This document shows positions 1 through 9,176 of a stretch of 51,947 bases of DNA, one piece after another; position 1 is the stretch's first letter; each line of letters opens with the position of its first letter. Position numbers and translations under genes: made by a program. This DNA is from an uncultured Clostridium sp. (GTDB lineage Bacteria; Bacillota; Clostridia; TANB77; CAG-508), in assembly GCA_900554815.1 (NCBI GenBank), contig USIO01000010.1, positions 1 to 51,947 on the forward strand, written 5' to 3'. Below the pieces are notes generated by a model. The model searched no databases, had not been told where the DNA came from, and saw only the letters and a list, made by a program, of their open reading frames with translations.

Positions 1-1391
1 ACACCAATCAAATCACAAAAAAAGCCGTGCTGTTAAGGTGTCTGTTGTGCCTAATCCTAAGGTTGTATCACAATTTCCGTATTATTTCATCACTAACTTT
101 ATTAGGATAACGGCTGTCGAGTTGTCCGTTTATTTTGAGTTATTGGAATTAGTCCGTATGCCGTCTACTTCTAACTGTGCTAATCTTCTTATTAAATTCG
201 GGAATTTGACCGTATATTTGCAAACTCATCTAAAAAACAGAAAACATCTACATCACATCTTCCATTTGGTCTTGAATCTGCATACCTTACAAGTTTTATA
301 AACAAAAAAGCATAAAATAGAGAACTTAAAAAATCATAAGCTCCGTTCATATCATCTGTGATAACATAATAAATACAAGGTTCTTTTCCTGGCAAAGTTA
401 AGTCTATATCACTTGCAGAGGTTAGCCTTTGTAAATCTTCATTTTGGAATGTTTGAAGTCTTGTACCTAATCCAGTGATGACACTTGCTTTTATAGTATC
501 ACTACCTGACGCAAATATGTTGTAACTTAATTTTGCTGGATTTTCATTAGGAAGTCCCTTAAACATACTGTCAATTTCCCCTAAATCACCACCAGCAACT
601 TTTTTATAAATATTTGTTAAGTTGTTTTGGTCAACGAGTATTTGTAAAAAATAAAACTCAAAGGCTTTCAAAAGATTTTCCTCTGCACGAGGCCAGAACT
701 CATCTTTTCCATTTTTCTTTTGAGTGTTCATAATAATAGTATTTGCACTCATCTGAACATCATTGATATTCTCATTTTCAGCAAGAGGATTCCATCTATC
801 ACTATGCTTCATATCTTTTAAATTTAAAACTTTTACAGTATAATTTATGCTTTTAAAGTAGCTTGAAGTAGTCCTATAAATCTCAGCCTTTGGATCTGTT
901 ACGATAATGGACTTTCTATATTTAGATAATTCTAGTAAATTTGTAAGTAAAAATGCCGTAGTCTTCATGCTACCACTACTACCAAATACACATATATTTT
1001 TATTAAAATAACTTTCAAATGGTAATTTTACTATTTCATTATTATATTTTCCTAAAATAATACCAGGAACATCACCAACTCCAAGAATATCTTTCATTTC
1101 ACTTTCAGTCATCCAACTAGCTGTGCCATAAGTACCATCTTCTGTTTTAAAATTAACGCCTTTATTTTCATCTTTCTTTTTAAAGACAACAAGTAATATA
1201 TCTAATATAATAAAAATAGAAATAAGGGCAATTACAACGCAAATAGTGGCATATAATTTATTAGTTAGTATAATATTTTTATTAAAACATATATTTATAA
1301 TTTCTATATAATTTTTTACATTTAAAATAATAAAAATATTTATAATTAAAAACAAAAATAAAAATATATAAAAGATAACCTTTTTAATCAT
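1..1391 (-). CDS. virD4: VirD4-type conjugative coupling ATPase (3' end beyond window, six CGGN sites)
   Basis: Coupling protein that feeds the relaxase-DNA complex into the type IV secretion channel at the membrane. Two N-terminal membrane segments (about residues 1-75) are followed by a Walker A variant GSSGSMKT, common in Firmicute VirD4 proteins, and a Walker B-like FLDEFANI. In the plain frame the protein stops at 192. Reading six in-frame CGGN quadruplets as Gly (393 codons after the start and onward) gives a normal C-terminus with ANIGQIPEF, STVRSRG, EIIGNCDT and LGTTDTLTA, the conserved VirD4 ending, which runs off the window. The ATG start overlaps the previous gene by 8 bases; an upstream TTG is possible but has no better ribosome site. 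Family call is firm; the decoding is inferred from family conservation. Confidence 0.9.
24..212 (-). other. Six in-frame CGGN glycine quadruplets in virD4
   Basis: Plus-strand positions 209-212 (CGGT), 160-163 (CGGC), 153-156 (CGGA), 125-128 (CGGA), 76-79 (CGGA) and 24-27 (CGGC). The intervals between them are 45, 3, 24, 45 and 48 bases, all multiples of three. Each needs a +1 step, after which GGN reads as Gly. The fifth gives the conserved G of the GNCD motif. Confidence 0.85.
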
Positions 1392-2301
1392 AATAAAAAG
1401 GCTCTTTATCAATATATTGTTCCAAATCTATAACAAAATAGTTACAGGTTGGAAGTTCTTTTTCTAACCTTTCTTTTAATTGTGAACTACATACTATATC
1501 AGCATTTTTATCTTTGTTTTCTTTCAAAAAATATTTAATTCTATTTACTTTTTCTGTGTCAAAAAAATAAAAGGTGTTAATATATTTATTTTTATAATCT
1601 GTATATTCACAAAAATTATAATCAGATAAATATATATTAAACCTTTTGTATTGTTCTTTTATTACATTATACCAATTTATACTTTGTAAATATTTTAATC
1701 TTTCTCTGTTTTCTTGTGTGTCTTTTACAATTAATACTTGATTCATTCCAAATGTAAAATCATTTGTTTTTATTCTATTTTCATCATTCGTTAAGATAAG
1801 TATATTTTTAAATCTCTTTTCTTTTTGTATATCATATAAAATTAATCTTATGTATTTACTGTCATGTTCTTCTGTAATGTGATATGTAAGGTATTCCATA
1901 CCATTTATTTCTAATACAGAAATAAATTTTCTTGAAGTAATGGTAAATTCTTGCTTTTCTTTCATATCAAACGAAGGTATAAATTTTACAGTATTACATT
2001 TATTATAAAAAGCTGCTAAATGACTAATATAAAGTAGTCTTGGCAAATATTTTTTATTCCTATTTAATTTATTGTATTTAAAATTAAATAGTCCAGCAAA
2101 TTCAATCCCTAATTTATCTAAAATGAGATAATGCGAATTAGCCTTTTTTAGATATTTCTTAGCAACTAAATTACTAATTCTTTTTTTGTAATATTTCTGT
2201 GAACTAAAAAAATACTTAGTATCTTTTACATCTAAATATTGATATTTTGATATAAATTCTATTAAAGATATTTCTTCATCACCATTTGGAAAATTGTTCA
2301 A
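1384..2301 (-). CDS. Replication-relaxation-like winged-helix protein
   Basis: A 305-residue soluble protein. The first 80 residues look like a winged-helix DNA-binding domain (ISLIEFISKYQYLDVKDTKY, then a basic helix with KKRISNLVAKKYL), as in the replication-relaxation family often placed next to VirD4 in Firmicute ICEs. The rest is rich in Lys, Tyr and Asn with no catalytic motif that I recognise. It starts at TTG with a strong GGAGGTGAT about eight bases upstream and overlaps the coupling protein gene, so the two are probably translated together. The family call rests on the N-terminal pattern and the neighbourhood and is moderate. A role in relaxation or mobilisation of the element is inferred. 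Confidence 0.55.
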   Translation of the reverse strand: MNNFPNGDEEISLIEFISKYQYLDVKDTKYFFSSQKYYKKRISNLVAKKYLKKANSHYLILDKLGIEFAGLFNFKYNKLNRNKKYLPRLLYISHLAAFYNKCNTVKFIPSFDMKEKQEFTITSRKFISVLEINGMEYLTYHITEEHDSKYIRLILYDIQKEKRFKNILILTNDENRIKTNDFTFGMNQVLIVKDTQENRERLKYLQSINWYNVIKEQYKRFNIYLSDYNFCEYTDYKNKYINTFYFFDTEKVNRIKYFLKENKDKNADIVCSSQLKERLEKELPTCNYFVIDLEQYIDKEPFYYD

Positions 2302-2504
2302 AAAAGATCACCTCCTAATAGAACATATTAAATTTTTTATGTGTCTTACTTTAAGGGAAGTGGTGCTCCAGCTTCGCTTACACACCCTTACCACCACCAA
2401 AGTAAATAGGGATTTAATTTTCTAAAAGCCTTGATTTAAAAGAATTTTTGAAAATTGAAACTGTCGCAAAAATCAAAAAATTTTTCTTCCTAAAAACCAT
2501 ACTT

Positions 2505-3092
2505 TTAGCATTCTACTTTTTTTAAAAATTGCCCTATTTTTTTGCCATCTAACACATAAATTATTGTGTGTGGCGTTTCAGAAAATTCACCTTTTGCACA
2601 ATAAAACATTTTAGACATATTATCATCTTCAATAACACCACTTATGATTAGAGCATCTGCAATAGGCTTTACATATTTATTGTCTATGTCCCAACCTTCT
2701 ATATTGTTGCATACCTTGATATATATAAATACCTCATTTGAAAATAGCCCTTTAAATTCTTTTGTAATTTCTGCGACATTTAATAAAATTCTTTTATAAG
2801 TGTGTGTTTTTAGATTTTTAAAACTTGGTAGTGTTTCAGGTACATATATTTTTAATATATTATCTTTTAATTCAGCCTTATAGTTATCATCAATAGTTTT
2901 AATTTTTTCATACTCAAATTCAACATTTTTATTATATTCTTTTATTTCGGCTAATAAATTGTATCTTACTTTTTCAAAATTTAATAAAAAACTTTCTACT
3001 TGCGTATCTGTTAAACTATTGCTTTTTATTGTATTTTCTATTTGATTATTTAAAACTTTTAATTGTTTATTTATCTTTTCATTTATAATCAT
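2505..3092 (-). CDS. RusA-like protein
   Basis: About 195 residues from the preferred ATG (MIINEK, AAAGGA upstream); a longer in-frame start at 3143 lacks a ribosome site. The N-terminal third is a likely coiled coil. The C-terminal half holds DIDNKYVKPIADALI followed by VIEDDN, which matches the D-x-DN-xx-K-xxx-DAL ... DD pattern of RusA-family Holliday junction resolvases. RusA proteins resolve four-way junctions with these acidic residues; here a role in replication or recombination of the ICE is inferred. It sits three bases after spoVG and is probably co-transcribed with it. The 200 bases after its stop hold no gene I can support. Confidence 0.6.
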   Translation of the reverse strand: MIINEKINKQLKVLNNQIENTIKSNSLTDTQVESFLLNFEKVRYNLLAEIKEYNKNVEFEYEKIKTIDDNYKAELKDNILKIYVPETLPSFKNLKTHTYKRILLNVAEITKEFKGLFSNEVFIYIKVCNNIEGWDIDNKYVKPIADALIISGVIEDDNMSKMFYCAKGEFSETPHTIIYVLDGKKIGQFLKKVEC

Positions 3093-3145
3093 AAAAAAAA
3101 GTCCTTTCATTAGTAGTATAAAGGGCAAATATAGGAAAATCAATA

Positions 3146-3418
3146 TTATTCTTCTGATTTTAAAAATTCTTCATATGCCTCGAATACTGCATCTGTTAAT
3201 TCTTTTCTAACTTCTTGATTTAAAGGATGTGCAGTATCCCTAAAATGTCTTTCTCCGTTTCTTACTCGCCTTGATGGCATAGAAATAAATCTTTTGTCAT
3301 CTTTCTCTAATAAAGTGATTCCTCGAATAATAAATTTGTTATCTAAAATAACATTTGCATAGGCTAAGACAGGACCTACTTGTCTTGCTCTATAAATTTT
3401 AACATTTGTAATTTCCAT
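3146..3418 (-). CDS. spoVG: SpoVG family RNA/DNA-binding protein
   Basis: Ninety residues, full length for the family. The N-terminus MEITNVKIYRA, the central FISMPSRR and HPLNQEVRKELTDAVFEAYE are characteristic of SpoVG. SpoVG is a small site-specific nucleic-acid-binding regulator; copies are frequent on Clostridia ICEs and phages near replication genes. A ribosome site AGGAGG lies seven bases before the ATG. Two glycine-type CGGs in this region occur in harmless phase (AAC GGA). Confidence 0.9.
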   Translation of the reverse strand: MEITNVKIYRARQVGPVLAYANVILDNKFIIRGITLLEKDDKRFISMPSRRVRNGERHFRDTAHPLNQEVRKELTDAVFEAYEEFLKSEE

Positions 3419-3481
3419 ATGCTTTTCCTCCTATAAATTTATTTTTTGAAGGGCAAATTTATAGGAATTAACTAACAAAAT

Positions 3482-6055
3482 TTAATTACCTGTACGAGGT
3501 AATGTCTTTGGTTTTTCTGTTTCTGGTATTCTAACTATTGTATGGAACTCATCTTCATCATCTAATTTGACATCTAAATAATCAGCTGTAATATATGTAT
3601 GATTTTCTATTATTTGATTATTTTGTAAGTCTGTATTTGCTGTAACAATAATCTTTGTACCCTCATTTTTAAATCCTTTTTCTACTGGTTTTTCAAATAC
3701 AAATCTAACTTCTGTAACATACTCATCATCTGCTAGACCTAATGTATCTTTATCAAGCATTATTTCTGTATTTTCTTTTGTAGTGCATGTTTTAATTGTT
3801 TTCCAATTTGAGTTATTATTTGTTATATATTGAGCTTGATATGTATTATCTTGATTAAATGTACCAGTTGTAATACTTTTTGCTCTAACTTCTGATGGAA
3901 GAATATCACCCCAAACAAAGTTATTTACAGTATCATTTGATTTATTTTGAATATCAAAATTATATGTAATATCTTTGCCTGGTTGTATTTCAACAGTTCC
4001 TGTCTTTTCTACGTCAACAATTAAATTTACAACATCATTTTCAATATTTAATACAACAGTTTGTCCTTTTTTAGTTATTTCAAAATCAAATCTATTATTT
4101 TCAGGGAAAATATAGTAATCATTTTTTAAGGTTTCAACTGCATACCATTTTCCAATAGGTAAATATTTTAGTTCTCCATAACCATTTTGAATATCAACTG
4201 TTCCAAATTTTTCATTTGTTTCTGCATTATAAATATCAAATGTTACATTTGAAAGTTTATCTCCTTTTTTATCTCCTGTATATTGATTATCTTCAGCTGC
4301 TGTTTTATTAATTTCTACTTTATTTTCATATACAGTTGTAGGTGTGCAATCTTTATCTTCAACTGTAACACCAATATATGTACCACCAACTACAACACAG
4401 TTTTTAAAAGTAGAATCAACTTCTAATCCTTCTATTACTTTTGCTGCAACAGTAATATCTTTTGTACTTTTGAAATTAGATTTTACACTATCAAATACAA
4501 GTGTAAATTTTGTGATATATTCATCATCTGCTAATTTTTCTTTTGTAAAATCTATTGTGTTATCTGTTTGTGTACTTAAATTTGTTGCTATTGTTTTTGT
4601 ATTTCCTTTGTTTGTTGTATAAGTTACTTTATATTTTAAATCTTCGTTAAAAGTTCCTGTTGTAATACTTTGTAAACGAACCTCACTTGGTAAGCTATCT
4701 TCAATTCTAAAATTTTCAAGTCTTACAGAAGATGAATTGTGAACATTTGAAATTTGATAATTTATAACCTCATTTCCTTGTCCTTGTTTATCTCCATCTT
4801 TTTCAACTTCTGTTTCTAATGTTACATTATCATTTTCAACTTTTATTACAATTTTTTGACCATCATATTCAAGAGTAAATTCATATTCTGCTCCTTCTTT
4901 TCCTATTTGATAGTAGTCTGGGCTTTTTATCTCTGTTACTTTATAACGGCCAAGTTCTAATGAAGCTATAATTTTTCCTAAATTATCAGTAGTGAATTGC
5001 TTTTTATATGTTTTAACACCATCAATTCTTTCTATTTCAAAAGTTCCTCCTTGAAGACCACTTCCTGCTGGTAAACCACTGTACTCATTATCTTCTTTTG
5101 ACACTTTTTCTATTTCTACATCTCCAGATGGTTCATATTCCATTTTAGAGCTTGTAGTTGTTAATACAAATGGATCAGATACAATGGCATAGTCTTGCCA
5201 TGCATCATTTGGAGATTCAGTATAAAATACAGGAAATGTTTCTACACTACCAGTTGCTGCAATATCTATTGAAATTTTATCTGTAATATTTTTTCTAGGT
5301 ACAATTACTTTAAATTGTTCTCCTTTTTGAAATACCTCTTTTTCATTATTGTTCATATCTGTTAATTTACTTCCTGCAGGTGCTTGCTCACCATTGATAT
5401 ATATACGAATATCTTTTGAGTTTATTGGAGAATCTACTTTATATACTTGTGAAATATAATTACTGTCTACATCATCAACACTAGCATTTTTTACTGTTGA
5501 GATATTTATAACAGGGTCTTGTCTTGTTTCTGTACCGTTACGGCCAATATCAACAAGTTCTTGGATTTTTGCTACAATTCTATTTCCTCTATCATTAGCA
5601 CCTTGATAACGACCTACATCTCCACCATCTAATACTCTGTAAATAGCTTGTTTAGTGGCAAAAAATGCATCCATTTCATTATCTAACCCTAATGTTCCAG
5701 CATAAGGATATCCATGTTTTAAAACTCTCCAAACAGCTTCATTTTGTATTGCTTCTTGAACTGTTACATCATAACTTAAAGTATCATCAACACCTGGTTT
5801 TGAAACTTCTAGGCAATAGGCAGGGTGGAATACACCATTTTCATAATAACCAACATAGTGAGTTATTATATATGAATAGACACCATTATCTTGTCTATAT
5901 TTAACATTTCTATCACATTCTCCTAAATTCACAATTTCAACTTTTTGCCCTACCTCTACTGCTTGAACTTGTGAAAAATTAGAAAATAATGTTGTGAATA
6001 ATAATAGTATAAGTGAAAATACACTAAATATTTTTGTTACTTGTTTATTTCTCAT
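3482..6055 (-). CDS. Thioester-domain and Cna-B surface adhesin with C-terminal LPRTG
   Basis: An 857-residue secreted protein. A signal peptide (residues 1-32, hydrophobic core then VQA) is followed by a thioester domain in which Cys of AYCLEV (about residue 80) and Gln of TKQAIY (about residue 136) would form the internal thioester used for covalent host or cell binding. Two Cna-B/SpaA-type repeats follow (each starting near VEIEK or VEINK and closing with VTLETEV or VNLIVDV), alternating with DUF11-like isopeptide modules. The end is KPKTLPRTGN and stop. The LPRTG signal is present but the usual hydrophobic segment and basic tail are missing, and no CGG or read-through restores them. With the sortase gene nearby it may act in conjugative mating-pair contact (inference). 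No CGGN sites in 857 codons. Confidence 0.85.
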   Translation of the reverse strand: MRNKQVTKIFSVFSLILLLFTTLFSNFSQVQAVEVGQKVEIVNLGECDRNVKYRQDNGVYSYIITHYVGYYENGVFHPAYCLEVSKPGVDDTLSYDVTVQEAIQNEAVWRVLKHGYPYAGTLGLDNEMDAFFATKQAIYRVLDGGDVGRYQGANDRGNRIVAKIQELVDIGRNGTETRQDPVINISTVKNASVDDVDSNYISQVYKVDSPINSKDIRIYINGEQAPAGSKLTDMNNNEKEVFQKGEQFKVIVPRKNITDKISIDIAATGSVETFPVFYTESPNDAWQDYAIVSDPFVLTTTSSKMEYEPSGDVEIEKVSKEDNEYSGLPAGSGLQGGTFEIERIDGVKTYKKQFTTDNLGKIIASLELGRYKVTEIKSPDYYQIGKEGAEYEFTLEYDGQKIVIKVENDNVTLETEVEKDGDKQGQGNEVINYQISNVHNSSSVRLENFRIEDSLPSEVRLQSITTGTFNEDLKYKVTYTTNKGNTKTIATNLSTQTDNTIDFTKEKLADDEYITKFTLVFDSVKSNFKSTKDITVAAKVIEGLEVDSTFKNCVVVGGTYIGVTVEDKDCTPTTVYENKVEINKTAAEDNQYTGDKKGDKLSNVTFDIYNAETNEKFGTVDIQNGYGELKYLPIGKWYAVETLKNDYYIFPENNRFDFEITKKGQTVVLNIENDVVNLIVDVEKTGTVEIQPGKDITYNFDIQNKSNDTVNNFVWGDILPSEVRAKSITTGTFNQDNTYQAQYITNNNSNWKTIKTCTTKENTEIMLDKDTLGLADDEYVTEVRFVFEKPVEKGFKNEGTKIIVTANTDLQNNQIIENHTYITADYLDVKLDDEDEFHTIVRIPETEKPKTLPRTGN

Positions 6056-6090
6056 ATAAAAAACCTTCTTTCTTTATAAAATTTGAACAT

Positions 6091-6120
6091 AAAAAAATAG
6101 GCTATAAAAAACCTATTTTT
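6091..6120 (-). terminator. Intrinsic terminator between the sortase group and the adhesin gene
   Basis: Perfect inverted repeat AAAAATAGG/CCTATTTTT with a T-rich end in the minus direction, just after the stop of the secreted protein gene and just before the adhesin start. Confidence 0.7.
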
Positions 6121-6126
6121 GAATGA

Positions 6127-6840
6127 TTATTTCTTACCTTCCCAGTCAATATAATATCTAAACTTTTCTTGATTTCCTTCAACAAATATTTCTACATAGT
6201 AGTAAATAGTCCCAAATGTTACATTTCCAACACCAATTTCTATTTCACTTGTTCTATAAGGATAAAATGTCTGTCCTCTTTTAGCATATACATAATTAAA
6301 ACCTGGCTTTATAGCCATTATATCTGCCTTATATTTATCTATTTCATCTGTTAATTCTTCTTGTGTTATTTTCTTTATATTTGTTTCAGGCTTTGAAGTA
6401 GTTGTTGGTGGTGGGGTTGGCGTAGGTGTAGATACAGGATTATTATTTGTATCTGTTGTTGTAATTTGACTGGTACTACTTCCTTTGTTATTTTGATTTG
6501 TTTCTTTCGTATTTTGATTATTAGAACTACTTTTTGAACTAATATCTTTTGTGCTTACACTTTGATTGTCTTTTGTTCCTTTTGAGATTTTATCTTCTGT
6601 ACTTTCTTTACTTTCTTGTGTTTCCTCTTGAATAACATTTGCATCTTGATTTTCTTGTTTTTCAATTTCCATTGTATTAGTATTATCAATAGTATTAGTC
6701 GATGCAACTTCATTAATAGTATTATCTTTAAAATCTATATTAGAGATTTTTTCATTATTATTTAAAAAATAAATATCAGACAATATAACTACTAAAAAAA
6801 TTACTAGACCAACTATAATAAATAACTTTTTCTTACTCAT
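6127..6840 (-). CDS. Membrane-anchored exported protein with Ser/Thr/Asn-rich linker
   Basis: A 237-residue protein. One N-terminal membrane segment (residues 5-26) is followed by a long low-complexity stretch rich in Asn, Thr, Ser, Lys and Gln that contains a short Pro-Thr run. A compact C-terminal domain of about 80 residues has aromatic and beta-type patterns (PGFNYVYAKRGQTFYPYR). I do not recognise the domain. The layout suggests a cell-wall spanning protein whose C-terminal domain is displayed outside. It lies directly downstream of the sortase gene and upstream of a terminator, so it is probably part of the surface module of the ICE. Confidence 0.6.
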   Translation of the reverse strand: MSKKKLFIIVGLVIFLVVILSDIYFLNNNEKISNIDFKDNTINEVASTNTIDNTNTMEIEKQENQDANVIQEETQESKESTEDKISKGTKDNQSVSTKDISSKSSSNNQNTKETNQNNKGSSTSQITTTDTNNNPVSTPTPTPPPTTTSKPETNIKKITQEELTDEIDKYKADIMAIKPGFNYVYAKRGQTFYPYRTSEIEIGVGNVTFGTIYYYVEIFVEGNQEKFRYYIDWEGKK

Positions 6841-6906
6841 AAAACATCACCTCTATTTAAGAATAGCATCATTCTTAAAAAAAGTGAACGCTGAAAAAGT
6901 GGAAAT

Positions 6907-7530
6907 TTATTTTTGCTCTATCCCTTGAACGCAAAGCCTTAGAGACGGTTTTTTGTGAACACAAGTTATGATTGTTATTCTATTATCTTCTGTTTCTTCT
7001 AACATGGACCAGTCATTTTCATCTATTTGCTTGATAGTAGTTATTGTATATTCTTTGTTTCCTAAGCAAGAAGAATATTTGATTGTATCTCCTTCTTTTA
7101 CATTTTTTAGATTAACCAAAAATCTACTTGTGTTGTGTCCTGCTAAACATACATTACCTTGCAAAATATTGCTATGTTCAAAAAGACCTATACCTTGTGC
7201 TAATGACTGCTGAGAAGTACCTTCAATTACAATATCTTTAAAATTGATTGAAGGTATCTCAAGTGTCCCTATTGCATTTAAGTATTTTCCTTTTTCTGTT
7301 TCTGATTCAACAGGTGTTCCAGCTATTTTTTGTGAATTTTCATTTATAAAATCTGTAATAATATCATTTCTATCATCATTGTTATATATGTCATAAATGC
7401 TATTGATATTATCTTGAATATGTCTATATTCTATGTATTTATATATTCCAAAAATGGCTAGTCCAAGTAATACTAAAATACTTAAAACAATAACTATAAT
7501 TTTTGTAACTTTTTTTGTCTTGTCCTTCAA
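6907..7530 (-). CDS. srtA: Sortase (class A/D type)
   Basis: A 207-residue membrane-anchored transpeptidase that links LPxTG-type proteins to peptidoglycan or to each other. One N-terminal membrane helix (residues 8-30). The catalytic triad is visible: His in LAGHN, Cys in IITCVHK and Arg in SLRLCVQG. Likely TTG start with GGAGG upstream. The nearby adhesin with LPRTG is the obvious candidate substrate, although that protein lacks a membrane anchor. Confidence 0.88.
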   Translation of the reverse strand: MKDKTKKVTKIIVIVLSILVLLGLAIFGIYKYIEYRHIQDNINSIYDIYNNDDRNDIITDFINENSQKIAGTPVESETEKGKYLNAIGTLEIPSINFKDIVIEGTSQQSLAQGIGLFEHSNILQGNVCLAGHNTSRFLVNLKNVKEGDTIKYSSCLGNKEYTITTIKQIDENDWSMLEETEDNRITIITCVHKKPSLRLCVQGIEQK

Positions 7531-7571
7531 CTTTTTAACCTCCTTCCCTTAAATTTTGTAATAAAATAGAA

Positions 7572-7946
7572 CTAGCTTGTTTCTAGTCCTATAATATCTT
7601 TTATGTATTTTGAGATTTCGGAAAATGGGGTAGGATTTCTTATTTTTTTACAAACATCTTCCAAGTCAAATGGATCAAAAATAAGGTCATAGATACCTAG
7701 TGTTAATGCATCTTTTAATTCTTTTACCTTGTCATTTTCCAAAATTAAAATAACTTGTATATTTCTTTCTCTGACTTTAAACATAAAATCTTTAAAGTTA
7801 TATTTATTTGGTTGTAATGTAGCAATTAGAGTAGTTGCCTGTTTTTCTTCTAATACATAATCAGGATAATATACAATTCTGCTGTCTTCAATCTTTTTAC
7901 TTAAATCTCTATCTAACTGCTCATTATCAGTAAAAATTAATACCAC
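7572..7946 (-). CDS. Receiver-like (pseudo-receiver) protein of the ICE
   Basis: A 124-residue protein with the alternating beta-alpha pattern of a response-regulator receiver fold (VLIFTDNEQLD at the start, VILILENDKVKELKDALTLG in the middle, YDLIFDPFDLEDV near the end). The usual phospho-acceptor aspartate is not where expected; the VILILEND segment carries Glu/Asn instead. No ATPase domain. GTG start with AGGAGG upstream. Comparable small receiver-like proteins occur next to VirB/Tcp genes in Clostridia ICEs; the exact role is unknown. Confidence 0.5.
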   Translation of the reverse strand: MVLIFTDNEQLDRDLSKKIEDSRIVYYPDYVLEEKQATTLIATLQPNKYNFKDFMFKVRERNIQVILILENDKVKELKDALTLGIYDLIFDPFDLEDVCKKIRNPTPFSEISKYIKDIIGLETS

Positions 7947-7961
7947 ACTTATTGCCTCCTT

Positions 7962-9176
7962 TTATTCAAAATAGTCCTCTGGATTTGCAAAATTACCATT
8001 GATACGGACTTCAAAGTGTGCATGTGGTCCAGTTGAATAACCTGTTGAACCTACTTTTAGAACAGGCTCACCTTGCTTTACAGTTTGATTTGTTTTAACT
8101 AAGATTTCAGAACCGTGTGCATATAGAGTAACTATTCCATCTCCGGTGATCAATCATAACCATATTTCCATACGCATTGTTATATGCTGCTTTTATAACA
8201 GTACCATCAGCCATTGCAACAAAGTTAGCACCGAATAGGAGCTCCAACATCTGTACCACTATGTAATTTATATACACCAGTTATTGGATGAGTTCTCATA
8301 CCAAAATGTGAAGTGATATTTGTGTAGCCTGGTATTGGCCAAGTGAACATTCCGTTTAGGAACTAGCCCAGAGCCATCACTAATTATAGTTGCATTTGAT
8401 GAATTACCTTGAAGCCATGCTGTTGATTCTTCACCTTCATAGTAGCCATTTGATGCTTGAATAATTACTTGAATATCTGTATCAAGGTCATCTTCGCTTA
8501 TCCTTAATTTTTCTTTTAAATATTTCCTTAATCTTTCGTATTTTTCTCCAATTAATTCTTCATTTGTAAATACTTTACCAGTTGTTTTAGTATCTCCATT
8601 TTCTACTGTCTTTGTTTCATAATTGTATTTGTAATGCCCTATTATAGAATCGCTTTCTACAAGTATATAGTGAGTTTCTTCTCTTTTACTTGTAGTTTCT
8701 TTTCCGTCTTTATCTTTTGTTGTAGTTTCTATTGTTACAGTATCTTTTTCATATCTAAATGTACTTTCAAAACTACTTGCCACTTCATTTAATAAACTTT
8801 CGTTAATATCTCTATTATCACTCATATTGTGAAATGCCATTATTGCGTATAAATGCGACCATTCTACTAGTTTATCATTTTCTCTATTATCCACATCTAG
8901 TAAATTGTTTGTGGATTCAGAACCTATATAATTATGGCAAGTGTTTAGATATTCTGACTTTGCTATACATAGATTTCTTATTTCTGCTTGTTCAGGTGGT
9001 AAATCAGAGCTGTCTGTTTGAACTTCTTGCACAAATACTGCATCTATAATGGTACAAACTGCAAAAAACAAAAGTCCAATAATTAAAATAAATGGTAAAA
9101 ATGGCTTTAAGACTTTAAAAGCAATTTTCTTAACTTGCTTTTTTGCCTTATTCTTTGCCTTATCCTTTATGCTCAT
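7962..9176 (-). CDS. Membrane-anchored M23 peptidoglycan hydrolase (three CGGN sites)
   Basis: Cell-wall hydrolase that would open peptidoglycan for the conjugation channel. A basic N-terminus and one membrane helix (about residues 20-45) lead to a 200-residue region without recognised motif and then an M23 LytM domain with zinc ligands in HSGTDVG and HAHFEV, and the conserved TLYAHGS. In the plain frame the gene is cut into three pieces. Reading CGGA at 8351-8354, CGGT at 8230-8233 and CGGA at 8142-8145 as Gly gives one 403-residue protein, with all intervals divisible by three. The ATG start overlaps the VirB6-like gene by 17 bases. Confidence 0.87.
8142..8354 (-). other. Three CGGN glycine quadruplets in the M23 gene
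   Basis: Sites at 8351-8354 (after AAA), 8230-8233 (after ATT) and 8142-8145 (after CAC). They restore PKGMFTWP, GAPIGANF and IDHGDGIVTLY, each with Gly where M23 proteins usually have one. Without the +1 step all M23 zinc ligands would be lost. Confidence 0.85.

Noticed and set aside
38..301. Rightward reading frame at the window start
   Set aside because: It is the shadow of virD4, which is well supported on the other strand once the CGGN sites are read.
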